NCBI RefSeq assembly: GCF_000801105.2
Contig: NC_079518.1
Coordinates: forward strand, 19,138,800-19,202,799
DNA: 64,000 nucleotides
Direction: 5' to 3'
DNA from: Raphanus sativus
Taxonomy: Eukaryota; Streptophyta; Magnoliopsida; Brassicales; Brassicaceae
Shown here in pieces: positions 42,135 through 52,365 of this stretch. The position numbers were made by a program, and so were the translations under genes. The notes under the pieces were generated by a model, which saw only the letters and a list, made by a program, of their open reading frames with translations, searched no databases and was not told where the DNA came from. Numbering within the stretch: the first letter of the stretch is position 1; every line of letters begins with the position of its first letter.

Positions 42135-43255
42135 ACCCTACTCTTATGTCCAAACTTCCCGCAATGAAAGCACTGGATGCCTGACTGATCCAATGTCCTC
42201 TTCTGCGACCCGAAAGTCCCTCCGGTCTTAAGCTGAGCTGCCTTGTTGAACTTCTGCTCCGCTGCAATACATTTCTCTTGCACAACGGCCTTCTCTACCA
42301 GATCCTCCAAAATGGCATAGGTGACCATACTGCACCTACCGTGAAGTTCTACTCGTATCCCTTTTAAGAACCTCCTGATAAGATCCTCCTCATCCATACC
42401 ATTACCCGCAAATCGGTGAAGCTGGCGAAACTCATGCTCATACTCTCTAACAGACTTTCCACCCTGCCTCAAACTCTCAAAGTCGTTCTTCTTCTCATCC
42501 AAAGCTTCTCTTGGAAAATACTTCTTGTTGAATGCATACATGAAATCCTCATAAGTCATCTCGCCAGGGTGCATCACTCGCACTCCATCCCACCACACTG
42601 CTGCATCTCCGCGTAAATATAACTCAGCAATCCTAAGTTTGTGCCTTGGTGGGCATGAGATAGTGTTCAAACACTTATCCAAACTGTGCCTCCAATCGTG
42701 AGCAAGTGTAGGGTCCGTCGTACCACTGAAATGCTCCAAGTTCACATACTTCATCTGTGACAACACCCTGATAAATGTTTCATCAACCTCGGGCACATGC
42801 ACTGGAATGACGGGTGGCGGCGGCGGAACCTGAAAGACACCTGGAGCCGGCTGAATAGGAACCTGCGGATACTGTGGCGCTGGGGCCTGCTGAGCTGGAA
42901 CCTGATGATCATGCTGAACCTGAACGGGCGGAACCTGCTGCATATGAATCTGCGGACCCTGCTGCACATGAATCTGAGGACCTTGCGAAACCTGCTGAGC
43001 TGCAGCCATCTGTCGAGCAACTTCCTGAGCAGCTACTCGGGCAGCCTCTTGAGTGGCTTGCCTGGTTGCCTCTTGGGCAATCTGCTGAACTGCTTCCTGA
43101 GCAACCTGTCTAGCAGCATCATGAACCATCTGTCTCATAGCCTCCTGGTCAACCTGAGGAACTTCAAGCTGCGGAACTGCGGGCTGAACATGCTCATCAT
43201 GAGCCTCTCTAGCATCTCTAGCAATCTGAGCATGGGTAGCTCTCCTCGGCGGCAT
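42092..43255 (-). CDS. gag of Tekay-type element
   Basis: 387 codons from MPPRRATHAQI. A long glutamine/alanine/proline repeat covers about residues 25-135 (many QEAxRQxxQEA and QVPxQ units). The gag domain follows (LEHFSGTTDPTLAHDWRHSL, ELYLRGDAAVWWDGV, MTYEDFMYAFNKKYFP, RQGGKSVREYEHEF). A zinc knuckle CFHCGKFGHKSRVC lies near the end. It ends early by frameshift. It forms the particle core. Confidence 0.85.
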   Translation of the reverse strand: MPPRRATHAQIARDAREAHDEHVQPAVPQLEVPQVDQEAMRQMVHDAARQVAQEAVQQIAQEATRQATQEAARVAAQEVARQMAAAQQVSQGPQIHVQQGPQIHMQQVPPVQVQHDHQVPAQQAPAPQYPQVPIQPAPGVFQVPPPPPVIPVHVPEVDETFIRVLSQMKYVNLEHFSGTTDPTLAHDWRHSLDKCLNTISCPPRHKLRIAELYLRGDAAVWWDGVRVMHPGEMTYEDFMYAFNKKYFPREALDEKKNDFESLRQGGKSVREYEHEFRQLHRFAGNGMDEEDLIRRFLKGIRVELHGRCSMVTYAILEDLVEKAVVQEKCIAAEQKFNKAAQLKTGGTFGSQKRTLDQSGIQCFHCGKFGHKSRVCRSRLAVPVLHRQ

Positions 43256-43449
43256 CTGAAATTAAGGCAAACGAGTTAACTTCTGACTAAATCCAACAAT
43301 TAAGGAGTGATAACGAACGGAAAGGTGCTATTTCATTTTATTTTTCTTTAAAATCCCCATATCCCCATAAACATTTGAAAACCGATTAAATCCGAATAAA
43401 AACCGATTCTCCAAAGATCGCCATCCCGGTTCGGAGCCGGGATGGAACC

Positions 43450-43463
43450 TGGCTCTGATACCA
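43450..43463 (-). promoter_or_regulatory. Primer-binding site, Tekay-type element
   Basis: Minus-strand TGGTATCAGAGCCA, complementary to initiator-Met tRNA, four bases from the LTR. Confidence 0.88.
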
Positions 43464-43467
43464 AAAC

Positions 43468-44226
43468 TGATGCGACCGCGTCTCTTTCGAATATAAATGC
43501 GTAATTTAAAATAATAATAAATAAATAGTAACGCAGCGAAATAATAATAATAATACGGATAATAAACTCCACGTCATATCATAAAGTCAAATACAATACC
43601 ATAAAGTCAAACCCGAAAATAACATCCGAAGTATCGATAACAACATAAGCCCGAAGGCTGAAATAAGAAATAACATAAACGATAGAAGTCCAAAGGCCTG
43701 AAGGTCCAATAACGATAAAAGATAAAACGATAAATGATAAAGCCCACGAGCCCAAATTGTAGCACCAGTCCGATATGATCACTCCTGCTCATCGGTCTCA
43801 CCTGAAAGGGGAAAGAAAGAGGGGTGAGCAACATAGAGTCGCTCAGTGAGGTATGGGATGCTAAACCGCAAACCACTGACTCAGTTCATAGCACTACAAC
43901 TATGTAGGCTTAGCTCTAGCATGAAACAAACACGGCGTCTAGCACACCACACATAACAACAAATAATGCGCTAATAGCACACAGCTAATCTCTGCACCAC
44001 GCATTTCCTTATAAGGATATAACCATATACTTGAAGCGTTGCTAGTACAGTCTGTCTCTGTACCCCCGCCCACCGTAGCGTCGAATGCAAACGTCTCTGC
44101 ACCACGCCCGAAACAGTAGCGTCGAAGCTCAAACGTCTCTGAACTCACGCCCATATCACACCGTAGCATCGAATCTCGGACATCTCCGAACTCACGCCCA
44201 TCACATAGTCCCTACTCATAACTATG

Positions 44227-44265
<39 letters not shown>

Positions 44266-45539
44266 CCGTGCTCAGCATCAATTAATTCACACAATCGTTG
44301 AATCCTCTACTAACCTAATTCCGGTTTAACAATCAATAGCAATAATAATCAAACAAGACTCGCAAACATACTTGATTCACAGAGACGTATCATGTTTCGA
44401 AACTAAACTCTAATCATAATGGTAGTACTAAACTAGTTCGGGATTTAACGGAGAAGCCCTCACCTTAGTAATGAAGAGAAGTGATGTATATGAACTCCAG
44501 CTGCTCAAATAGACTCCAAATCTGAAATCAGATCGAAATTCCGAGTCAGAACGCCCTTCGAACGGGTGAAAACGGGTGTCTAAGGAAAAGTCAACCCACT
44601 GGTCAAAGGTCAACCCGGTCAAACCTTGACCAGAAATCAATTTAGCTAACTGTCCGGTTTACTCTGACCCAAATCGATTTCAATTGGACCGCCCGGTTTA
44701 ACCTTAACCGAAATTAAATTAATTAATAAATTAAATCGACCGGTTTACCCTAACTGAAATCTAATTAATTTTAACCAACCGGTTTACCCTAACCGATTCG
44801 CAATTAATTTAAATCAGTCAAACCAACCGGTTGACCGAGCCACCGAGTTGACTCACCGAGTCGACTCAGCCGAGTTGGCGAGTCGCCGGCGAGTCACCGG
44901 GACCGGTCATCGGTGGCGACGGCGGAGGGACGACGGCTTACCGGAAACGTCACCGGCGGCAGCAACGGTGCGTCGGCGACGCGGCGGCGGATTCCCGGCG
45001 GCGAACTGACGGCGGCCGGGTGCGGCGGCTCCGGCGAACGGTGGTCGGAGACGGCGGAGCGTGCGTTTCACGCGCGCGGGGGCTGATCTTCCGGAGGCGC
45101 GTACGGCTTCGTCTGAGCTCCGATTGCGACGATTTTGGTGGCTATGGATTTGTCTCGTCGAGAGGAACGCGATGATGGTCTTGCATGCACGAAATACTCA
45201 GCGGTTAGGAAGTTATGGTCGATTTACTAAAGCGGCCGAAACTAAACTTAAAATGCATGTGACTTCTGGGGGGTTACCTATGGGGATGATCGGTGGTGGT
45301 GAACTGAACGCGATCACTGGACGTGGTGGCTCCGGCGACGAGCTCCGGCGGTCCTCTCTCTACAAAACGATCAACCACTTCCTTAGCTCTCTCTCTCTAA
45401 CTTCTTTCTCTTTTTTTTTGTTGCAATGGTGAAGAAACTGATGTTGCAAAGTGGGTTTTTAAAGAAAAATACCATAGGCCTCAGGAAATGGGTTTGGGCT
45501 TCACCGGGCTTCAGATGAGCCAGGTTTTAGGTCATGACA
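43468..45539 (-). repeat. 5' LTR of Tekay-type element
   Basis: 2072 bp. The (TA)n tract (about 44232-44264) is longer than in the 3' LTR, and the GC-rich region has an extra segment (about 44900-45000). Confidence 0.92.
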
Positions 45540-45939
45540 ATGTTGTTGATGGATACAAACTTCTGAGTTGTCTCCGGTTTGGAGCAATTTATTTTTCCTA
45601 TATTTCTTCTTGTATGGAGTGAATTGGAAGCTCAAGTGTTGTTGGTATTGCAAGGATCATCCTTCCAAGTAATGTCCATCTCTGCAGGTGCAGTGATTGT
45701 GATCCTTTGGATTACACTAGAGGCAAGTATTCAAGAAGTTTATGAAATTGTTCTTATGCAATTTTTGTGGTTTTTTGCTGTGATTTGTATCAATTATATC
45801 CTCTGTTTTATCAGTTTCTTATTGTTGTTGGCCCTTTGTGATTTTGTTGTATCCTTCTCTAATGGAGCTTGAACTTTTCTAAATTAAATGCAAATTGGTT
45901 TGATCAAAAAAAAAAAAGGATCATATAACAATTTTAAAA

Positions 45940-46293
45940 TTGACTTTCACTCTGTTCTCACTACGCAGATCTTATCCTATGTAGTAATTATGACCTTTTT
46001 TGTTCTTTGGACACATTAATTGTCGGCTTTTTACATGTTATGGTTAATATATATATAGTGACATGGGTATGAGATGGGTATTATTACACAATGATTTCGA
46101 AATTGAAGGAACATTACACACAGAGTTCGAATGAAAACACGAATACATTATTTGTTAAACCCAAAATCGAGCGAAAATATAGTAATGACAATATAAACCG
46201 AAAATTTGCCGTACGTTGGAAAACAACCATTGGTAGCCATATCTACTAGCAGAATTCTCCTAATATATTGTTCAGCACAACCCATCACCCTGA
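45940..46293. other. 3' flank of the P450 gene
   Basis: AT-rich, probably holding the 3' untranslated region of the minus-strand gene. No other feature seen. Confidence 0.5.
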
Positions 46294-47939
46294 TCAAATG
46301 TGCGTCCTTGGTGCAAGGACTAGGTGATCTTTCTTATGCATAGCGAGTCCGGTCATGACATCCATCTTTATGTCCTCAGGTTTAATCCCTTTTGGTAGGT
46401 TCCAATCGAATCGGTAGAGAAGGTTAGCAAAAGGTATCTCTACCATTGCGACCCCAAGATGCATAGCGGGGCACATTCTTCTGCCCGACCCGAAAGGTAG
46501 GAGCTCAAAATCTTGCCCCTTGAAGTCCACTCCTTTGTGCTCGTTCATGAACCTCTCTGGAATGAACTCATTAGGGTTGTCTCCCAGGCGGCTGTGTCAC
46601 GAGAAACCGCCCATGCGTTCACCTGAATGATGGTCTTCGCCGGAATATCATAGCCACCTATTTTTGCGTCTGCTATGGTTTCTCTATGCAGAAGAATTGG
46701 GATGACTGGTTCGAGACGGAGTGACTCCTTGATGACGGCCTTCAGATAAGGGAGATTTGGGATGTCTTCTTCGGAGACGTATCCTTTGTCACCGACCACA
46801 TTCCTCACTTCATCTTGAGCTTTCTTCATTGCTTCAGGGTACTTTATAAGGTAAGTCATGGCCCATACCACCACTGCAGCCGCCGTGTCAGTTCCCGGTA
46901 CAACAATATCCTGTTGAAATTGCGACAAAGTTATTTATAAATCTTTGCCAAAAGTAAACGCAAAAAGGCTGACCTACCAAAATAAAGGAAATAATAATAG
47001 TTTAACTTTAGAATAAAGAATAGCATTTAGTAATTATTGAGGGACTGAGTGACGAACCAATATCATGGCCTTGACATTTTCGTGGGTGAATTTGATGGAG
47101 AAAGGTTGATCTTTGTAGATCTGCATCAAAAGATCAATGAAACTCTCTGTCTCTTGTTTAGGGCGGTTAGGGTCAAGAGTCTCGTCGAGGAGTTCTTGAA
47201 GGTAAGTGTCGAGCTCCTTGAAAGCTCTCTTGAGACGGGCACTAAGACCAGTGAGATTGTCAAGAAATCCGAAATAAGGGAAGAGGTCGGAGAAAAACAG
47301 AGTACCCAAAAGGGCTTGAGTCTCGTACAAGATGTTTATGAATCTCTTCATCTCGGTTCCGTACTCGTTGTAGCGCTTACCAAAAGCTTGTCTACAGACG
47401 ACACAGTTGGTGAAGGACAAGAGAAGCTCACTTAAATCAACGGTCCCTGATTGATCAGCGGCTTTGTAGATCTTGTCCATCATACGTTGGCACTCTTCTT
47501 CTCTAACGGGTCGGAAACTTGCGACGCGATTTGGGCTGAATAGGTTAACCATACACATCTTCCTCATCTCACGATAGTACGCTGTGTACTGTCCGAAACC
47601 AAGCTCACGACCTTGATATGACATCGTTTGTTGCCCCTTCAGGAGAGGACGAGCGGTGAAATTGAGGTCCTGGGTCTTGAGGAGTTCCTTGGCTAACTCC
47701 GCCGATGAGATCACTGCAAGGCGGCGTCCACCGATTTTCATTGTGAAAATTGGACCGTAGAGCTTGGAGAGACGAAAAAGGAAGTGTTGGGGGTTAAATT
47801 TTTCCATCTGGTGGAGGTTTCCAATAATAGGAAGACCTTTTGGCCCCGGAGGCAGCCGGAGAGATTTCTTCGTGGAGCTCCGGAGGAGGAGGAAGGCTGC
47901 GACCGCTACCATGGCGGCAATAATCAAGAAGAGATCCAT
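46294..47939 (-). CDS. CYP83B1: Cytochrome P450 CYP83B1-like, with a one-base frameshift
   Basis: Two exons, 47939-47058 and 46910-46294, give 499 codons if one missing base is allowed for, the length of Arabidopsis CYP83B1, and the residues match that protein almost throughout. The family enzyme sits on the endoplasmic reticulum and oxidises indole-3-acetaldoxime, committing it to indole glucosinolates; loss raises auxin (SUR2 phenotype). Visible parts: membrane anchor (1-20), [13 protein letters not shown] hinge, I-helix GTDT (300-303), E-x-x-R (356-359), haem loop [11 protein letters not shown] with Cys441. At 46583-46585 three C replace the expected four (codon 404), so translation as read stops after about 415 residues and lacks the haem cysteine. 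Sequencing error or real null allele cannot be told apart here. Confidence 0.93.
46911..47057 (-). other. Intron of the CYP83B1-like gene
   Basis: 147 bp, GTTCGT ... TTTCAACAG, phase 0, just before the I-helix, joining exons to give an uninterrupted family alignment. Confidence 0.88.
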
Positions 47940-47990
47940 TTGTAGTACTGCTTGTTATTGGATACTCTCTACCAATGCAAGTGATGGTCT

Positions 47991-47998
47991 GATTAAAT
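47991..47998 (-). promoter_or_regulatory. Putative TATA box of the CYP83B1-like gene
   Basis: Minus-strand TATTTAAT about 55 bp upstream of the ATG; a CCAAT lies closer to the start (about 47961). Confidence 0.45.
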
Positions 47999-48270
47999 AG
48001 GAAGGCTAAGTCGTCGTTTACTTTAGAGGGTGATCATTTTAAATTTTTATTTTTTTTTGGTTGTTGGTTGGTTATATTTGTTTTGTTTTGTTTTGACAGG
48101 TGACAGAACTTGCGTTGTTTTTAAAACGTGATTTTAGTAGGTGAACTGGCTTCATTGTCTCTAATATGCATAGTCAGATACATTTTTAAATGTAAACAAT
48201 TTCTGAAAACAAGCAGATTTGTTTATCGAGATGATTTTAAAATATGAAAATATCACCATAAATGGATTTG

Positions 48271-48506
48271 ATTATACATATAATGGAATTCGATAAAATA
48301 GTTATATATAATTTGATATGAGATATCAAGGTGATTGCATAATCTTTTAACCCTAAATTCATGTTATTTTTCTTTATACATAAAGAGTTGATTATACATA
48401 TAATGGAATTCGATAAAATAATTTTATATAATTTGATATGAGATATCAAGGTGATTGCATAATCTTTTAACCCAAAATTCATGTTATTTTTTTATACATA
48501 AAGAGC
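48271..48506. repeat. 120-bp tandem duplication upstream of the P450 gene
   Basis: Two head-to-tail copies (48271-48390, 48391-48506) with a 120-bp period; they differ by a few bases. About 330-570 bp upstream of the ATG. Confidence 0.85.
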
Positions 48507-49252
48507 TGACTGGGTATTTTTTTCTTTGAATATATACATATATTGGAATATAATATCAAATGAGTAAGCTAAAATATATTACTGAAATGGAATATGAAAA
48601 ACTTAAGAAAATATCAAATTTAGGTTTCGTTCTATAAACTTTTTTAAAATTAAATTATCAAAATAAGTTTTTAAGTTTTTGAACTCTCAACAAAACTTCT
48701 TCTGGTTTAGGTGTCATTTTTTAGGAACACTTTCTTAATCACAAAATTTGGGTTTAATATAATTGAAATTATACGCCTGTTTAATCAAAGCCATAACATG
48801 GTAGTACTTCAGAAGTTATCTGCTTCATATAAATGCAACTTGCACTCTTCTTATTTGTTTTAAATTATGTAAATATACTCTGCACTTCAATAATTTGTGA
48901 TGGAAACGTGAATTTTTCAGTTTAACTGTGCATAATTTCAACTTAAAAGTCAGTCATATACAGAAAGAAAATTATTTAAAAAGACATGCACCATTTCCTG
49001 CGCAGCCAATTTTGAAACTAAAGGCCGTCAAAATACACCATTTTAAGTCATGTGGAAATAATTGTCATGTGCTTGCAAATCCTATAATTTCTATGGACGT
49101 ATCATCTGTATTAAAGGGTTTAAGTGTAACGATCCGGTTTAGAAATATTTTTATTTTAATAAGCAGAGAACTGTTAGAGGTTTTATCTCAAAGTGTTTTT
49201 ATTCTAAGTGTCTGAAACACTTGATGTTGGAGATAATTAATACATGAACTAA
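48507..49252. other. AT-rich intergenic sequence
   Basis: No supported gene. A short open stretch at 48928-49215 has no recognisable domain or coding bias. Confidence 0.5.
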
Positions 49253-49820
49253 TATGATCCTAGCAAAAATCGACTCCCAAGAACGGTTGAGAAAGGGATA
49301 AGCTTTGTTGTGCGAATCAGAGACTCAAGCACACAAGAGTTGTGGATGGAATGGCAACACAAAAGATGCGGAAAGTCTTTTGATACTCATAGTTCGGCTT
49401 CTCTGGATACAACACACTAAAGAACTTGAACCTTGATTTGTTGGATATTACAAACCAACAAATTGAGAGAAAACACAATAAAAAGAATATGATAAAAAGA
49501 TGGTTGTTATTCAGACTGATTTCGAAGCATACAGATAAAGAGATAATCTTGCACATACACAAGGTCTCAAAAATGCAAAAGGAGTAAAACCACTAGTTCC
49601 TCTTGAAAATGCAACATAGATACCAAATAAAGACTAAATGTTTGACTTAGAAAATTTAGATATAAAGAATAACTTAAGATAGAAATGATAACTCTTATTT
49701 TTGGACCGATGAATCAATAACAAAGTGATGCGAAATAACTTCTGGCTTCGTTAAAAACATTCCTTTGAAAAAATAATGGGATATAACCAAAGGTAAGGAA
49801 AAGAGAATACACAAGCTACT

Positions 49821-52282
49821 CACTACAAGAAATATGTACATTCTTAGCTCACGATAAATGCTATCGTAGGCCTTTCATAGCGTTTTATGATCTGCTATGT
49901 CATCGGCAGCCATCATAGATACCCTCTCTACGATAGCATTTTTTTTACGCTATGTAATGTATAGATATGATAGCAATAAACGAATGCAATTATTAACATA
50001 ACTATGACACAAATTTTTTGTTACAAATTGATTACGATTAATGTTTTGTGCTATGATAAGCCATTATGCAATAGCTATTATATTTTATTTATTAAATAAA
50101 AATAATTCTAATTAGAAAATAAAAATGAAAACAAATTTTATTTATAAACTAAATTTGGTTTACACATAAATTCCAGTTTATAAAACTAACCAGAATTAAG
50201 AAAATCTAAGTAAAACCAGAAACAAAAAAAAAACTAAACTCTTCTTCCTCTTGCCATCTCCACGTCTCATCTTCTTCGAACGTCCAGTGTTTACCTTTCT
50301 CTGCCATCTTCGAATTCTATCGCTTCTCAACTCTTAAGAGTATGCTGGGCGAAATCAGTTGTTGATATCATCACTCCTGCCGCAGTGGAACCCAATTCAA
50401 GACTTAGACTGAGCTTGTAACTACACTGAAGAAGCCAAAACAATACTGAGTTTATGAACTGAAAATTTGAGATAACACATGTGCAAAGAGCCAACAGATA
50501 AGAAGAACAAAGAGATCAGACTGACTCAAGCGACAAGCAAACAAAATGCTACAGCGCCAACTGGTAGAGCTTAATAACGCTTAAGTTGATAAAAAAATTA
50601 AAGACCAAAAACGAAAGCAGGTAAGAAATGTGTGTATACCTGAGAAGAAATGCTTTTCGTGAGCTTTAGAAACCAAGGTAACCAGGTATGTGACAATACA
50701 AACAAAGCAGCCAAAAACGCAATCAAAATAGCCAACCTGGAAAAAATTACAGCAAGGTCAAAAGAAAGAAACAGAGACCATCACTGTGGACAGGAACAAG
50801 TGAGAGTCAATCTTTCCTCTGATCAGGAAAGATATTCAGAGGATTGTCAAGGTACTTCCTCGCCAACTTCTTCACCCAAGTAGGCATAGTTTCTGAGAAA
50901 AGCATGCTTTGTCTCTTCTGTAGTTCTGTGGGAGATTCTCAAGAATCAGACTCCACAACCTCCTCAAACCCAACAGCAAGTATCTGGTCACCTAACAACA
51001 TAAGAACCTGAAAAGTTTACAACAAAAGAACCCAACAGCAAGCATCTGCTGGATATGTCTTCTCCTCCATCCTGAAAAGCTAGTAATAATATTTTTTTAA
51101 AAACAGTCCAGACAAGAGAAATGGATCAAAGATATTAACATAGACTGCTGCAACCTCTCACCTTGAGGAGTAGACTGAAAACCACAGTCGGTGAGATGAT
51201 ATGGCCACTATATCTTCACCGCCGTCGTCCTCTTCCTCTGTCTTCTCCGTCTCTGCTACCGAGGAAGAGAAGCTCTGCCGCGGGTTCGCCTCTGTCAAAA
51301 CGCCATCAGATTCAAAACAGAGGAAGTGAGGGAGAGATGGAAATAGAGAGAGAGCAAATTTGACCTCGCAGATGGTGGAGAGTCATCGGGTTTCTTCCTC
51401 GAGCCGTTCACAACTTTCGGCAAATTTGATGTTGTATTTGCAACAGCCAAACATTGTCCTGAGCCTTCCAAATGCAACAGCCAAACTGATGGTCACAACA
51501 CCACAGTTATAAGCACTTTTAAGCTCCAAAATCAAGGAACAACACAAAGCTAAAACAAGTCACACCAGTTACCAAACTATACTGATTGATTATGTACAGA
51601 AAATGAAACCCGTAGTACAGAGAGAACCAGAACACACGGAGAACCATATATCGAAACCCAGACACATAAACACAGATGGAAAGACAGGAAAAATCAAACC
51701 AGAGATAAGAACAATCTAAATCGAGGACTAATACAGAACAATAATTTATCCCCAATTCAAAACCCTAACACTAAAACTAATTGAAACCATACTCCATGAC
51801 TAATACAAAACAATAAATAGCAGAAGAAGAAGGGAGAACGACGATTCCATGAGGACTCTTGTCGGAGGAGAGAACGAGAAGGAGAGTCGGAGGAGACTGG
51901 TCGGTGTCGAGAGAGAAAGATAGGAGAAGAGGAGCGGAGAGGAGGAAGAGATATCGGTGGGACTCTTTTTTTTAATAGGGTTTCAGTTTCTAAAGAGAGT
52001 TGGACTTTTTCTTTTCAAGTCTATCGGCCAATAATTTTTTTTATTAGCTTAAGTATCTAAAAGTGATATCACGAGAGGGAAAAATTATGTATTTGGCGCT
52101 CGCTTAATTTTTATCCGAGTATTGGCGAAATTAGTTCCCGCTTAGTAATATTATAGCATTTACTCTATCATAGCTTTTATCTAATGCTATTAAAAATATG
52201 AAAATTTAAAAATTATCAACGATAGCAGTTCAGTAAAACGTGCTATAATAATATGCTATCAATGTAGACTTTTTTTGTAGTG
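49821..52282. mobile_element. Non-autonomous CACTA transposon, second copy (element F)
   Basis: Termini CACTACAAGAAA and TTTTTTTGTAGTG, target duplication ACT (49818-49820, 52283-52285), and subterminal GCTATC/GATAGC units in both orientations at each end. 2462 bp; no transposase. A different family from the CACTA at 6505. Confidence 0.85.
50220..51970. other. Interior of element F
   Basis: Pyrimidine-rich UTR-like stretches at both ends (CTTCTTCCTCTTGCC near 50240; purine-rich GGAGGAAGAG near 51930). Frames of 60-80 codons at 50650, 51163 and 51519 show no recognisable domain. Possibly captured gene pieces; unproven. Confidence 0.35.
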
Positions 52283-52365
52283 ACTTGCTTAGTTGTTGAG
52301 AGCTTGAACTTAGACTGTCTTGGATGATGGTTGAAATATAAAAATGATAGTGCTCATCTCTAACA

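Larger units (their letters stand above)
17470..45539 (-). mobile_element. Ty3 chromovirus (Tekay type), split by copy B
   Basis: LTRs at 17470-19483 and 43468-45539, 5-bp target duplication ATGTT (17465-17469, 45540-45544), initiator-Met primer site, gag, protease, reverse transcriptase, RNase H, integrase and chromodomain on the minus strand. Copy B (20522-39442) interrupts the integrase with its own target duplication GTCTG. Without copy B the element is about 9.1 kb. Frameshifts, a lost catalytic glutamate and the insertion make it inactive. Tekay assignment rests on the C-terminal chromodomain and primer site. Confidence 0.92.
16639..45934 (+). mobile_element. Poly-A-tailed retroposon (LINE-derived or Sadhu-like), split by nested elements
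   Basis: A 17-bp direct repeat, GGATCATATAACAATTT, lies at 16639-16655 and 45918-45934. Inside it, 16661-17469 plus 45545-45917 form about 1.2 kb ending in TTGATC and a run of A. Long target duplication plus poly-A tail is the mark of target-primed reverse transcription. I see no reverse transcriptase. The left part has overlapping short frames with proline-rich peptides (PPPDPPPYEF), none convincing. It could be a 5'-truncated LINE or a non-autonomous Sadhu-type element; I cannot decide from sequence alone. Confidence 0.7.

Noticed and set aside
42797..43279. 160-codon plus-strand frame opposite the Tekay gag
   Set aside because: Shadow of the glutamine-rich repeat in gag on the other strand.
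46545..46590. Programmed frameshifting in the P450 gene
   Set aside because: Plant P450 genes do not use it; a single lost base in a homopolymer explains the data.
48237..48482. 81-codon minus-strand frame upstream of the P450 gene
   Set aside because: It is only the translation of the 120-bp tandem repeat; AT-rich with no domain.
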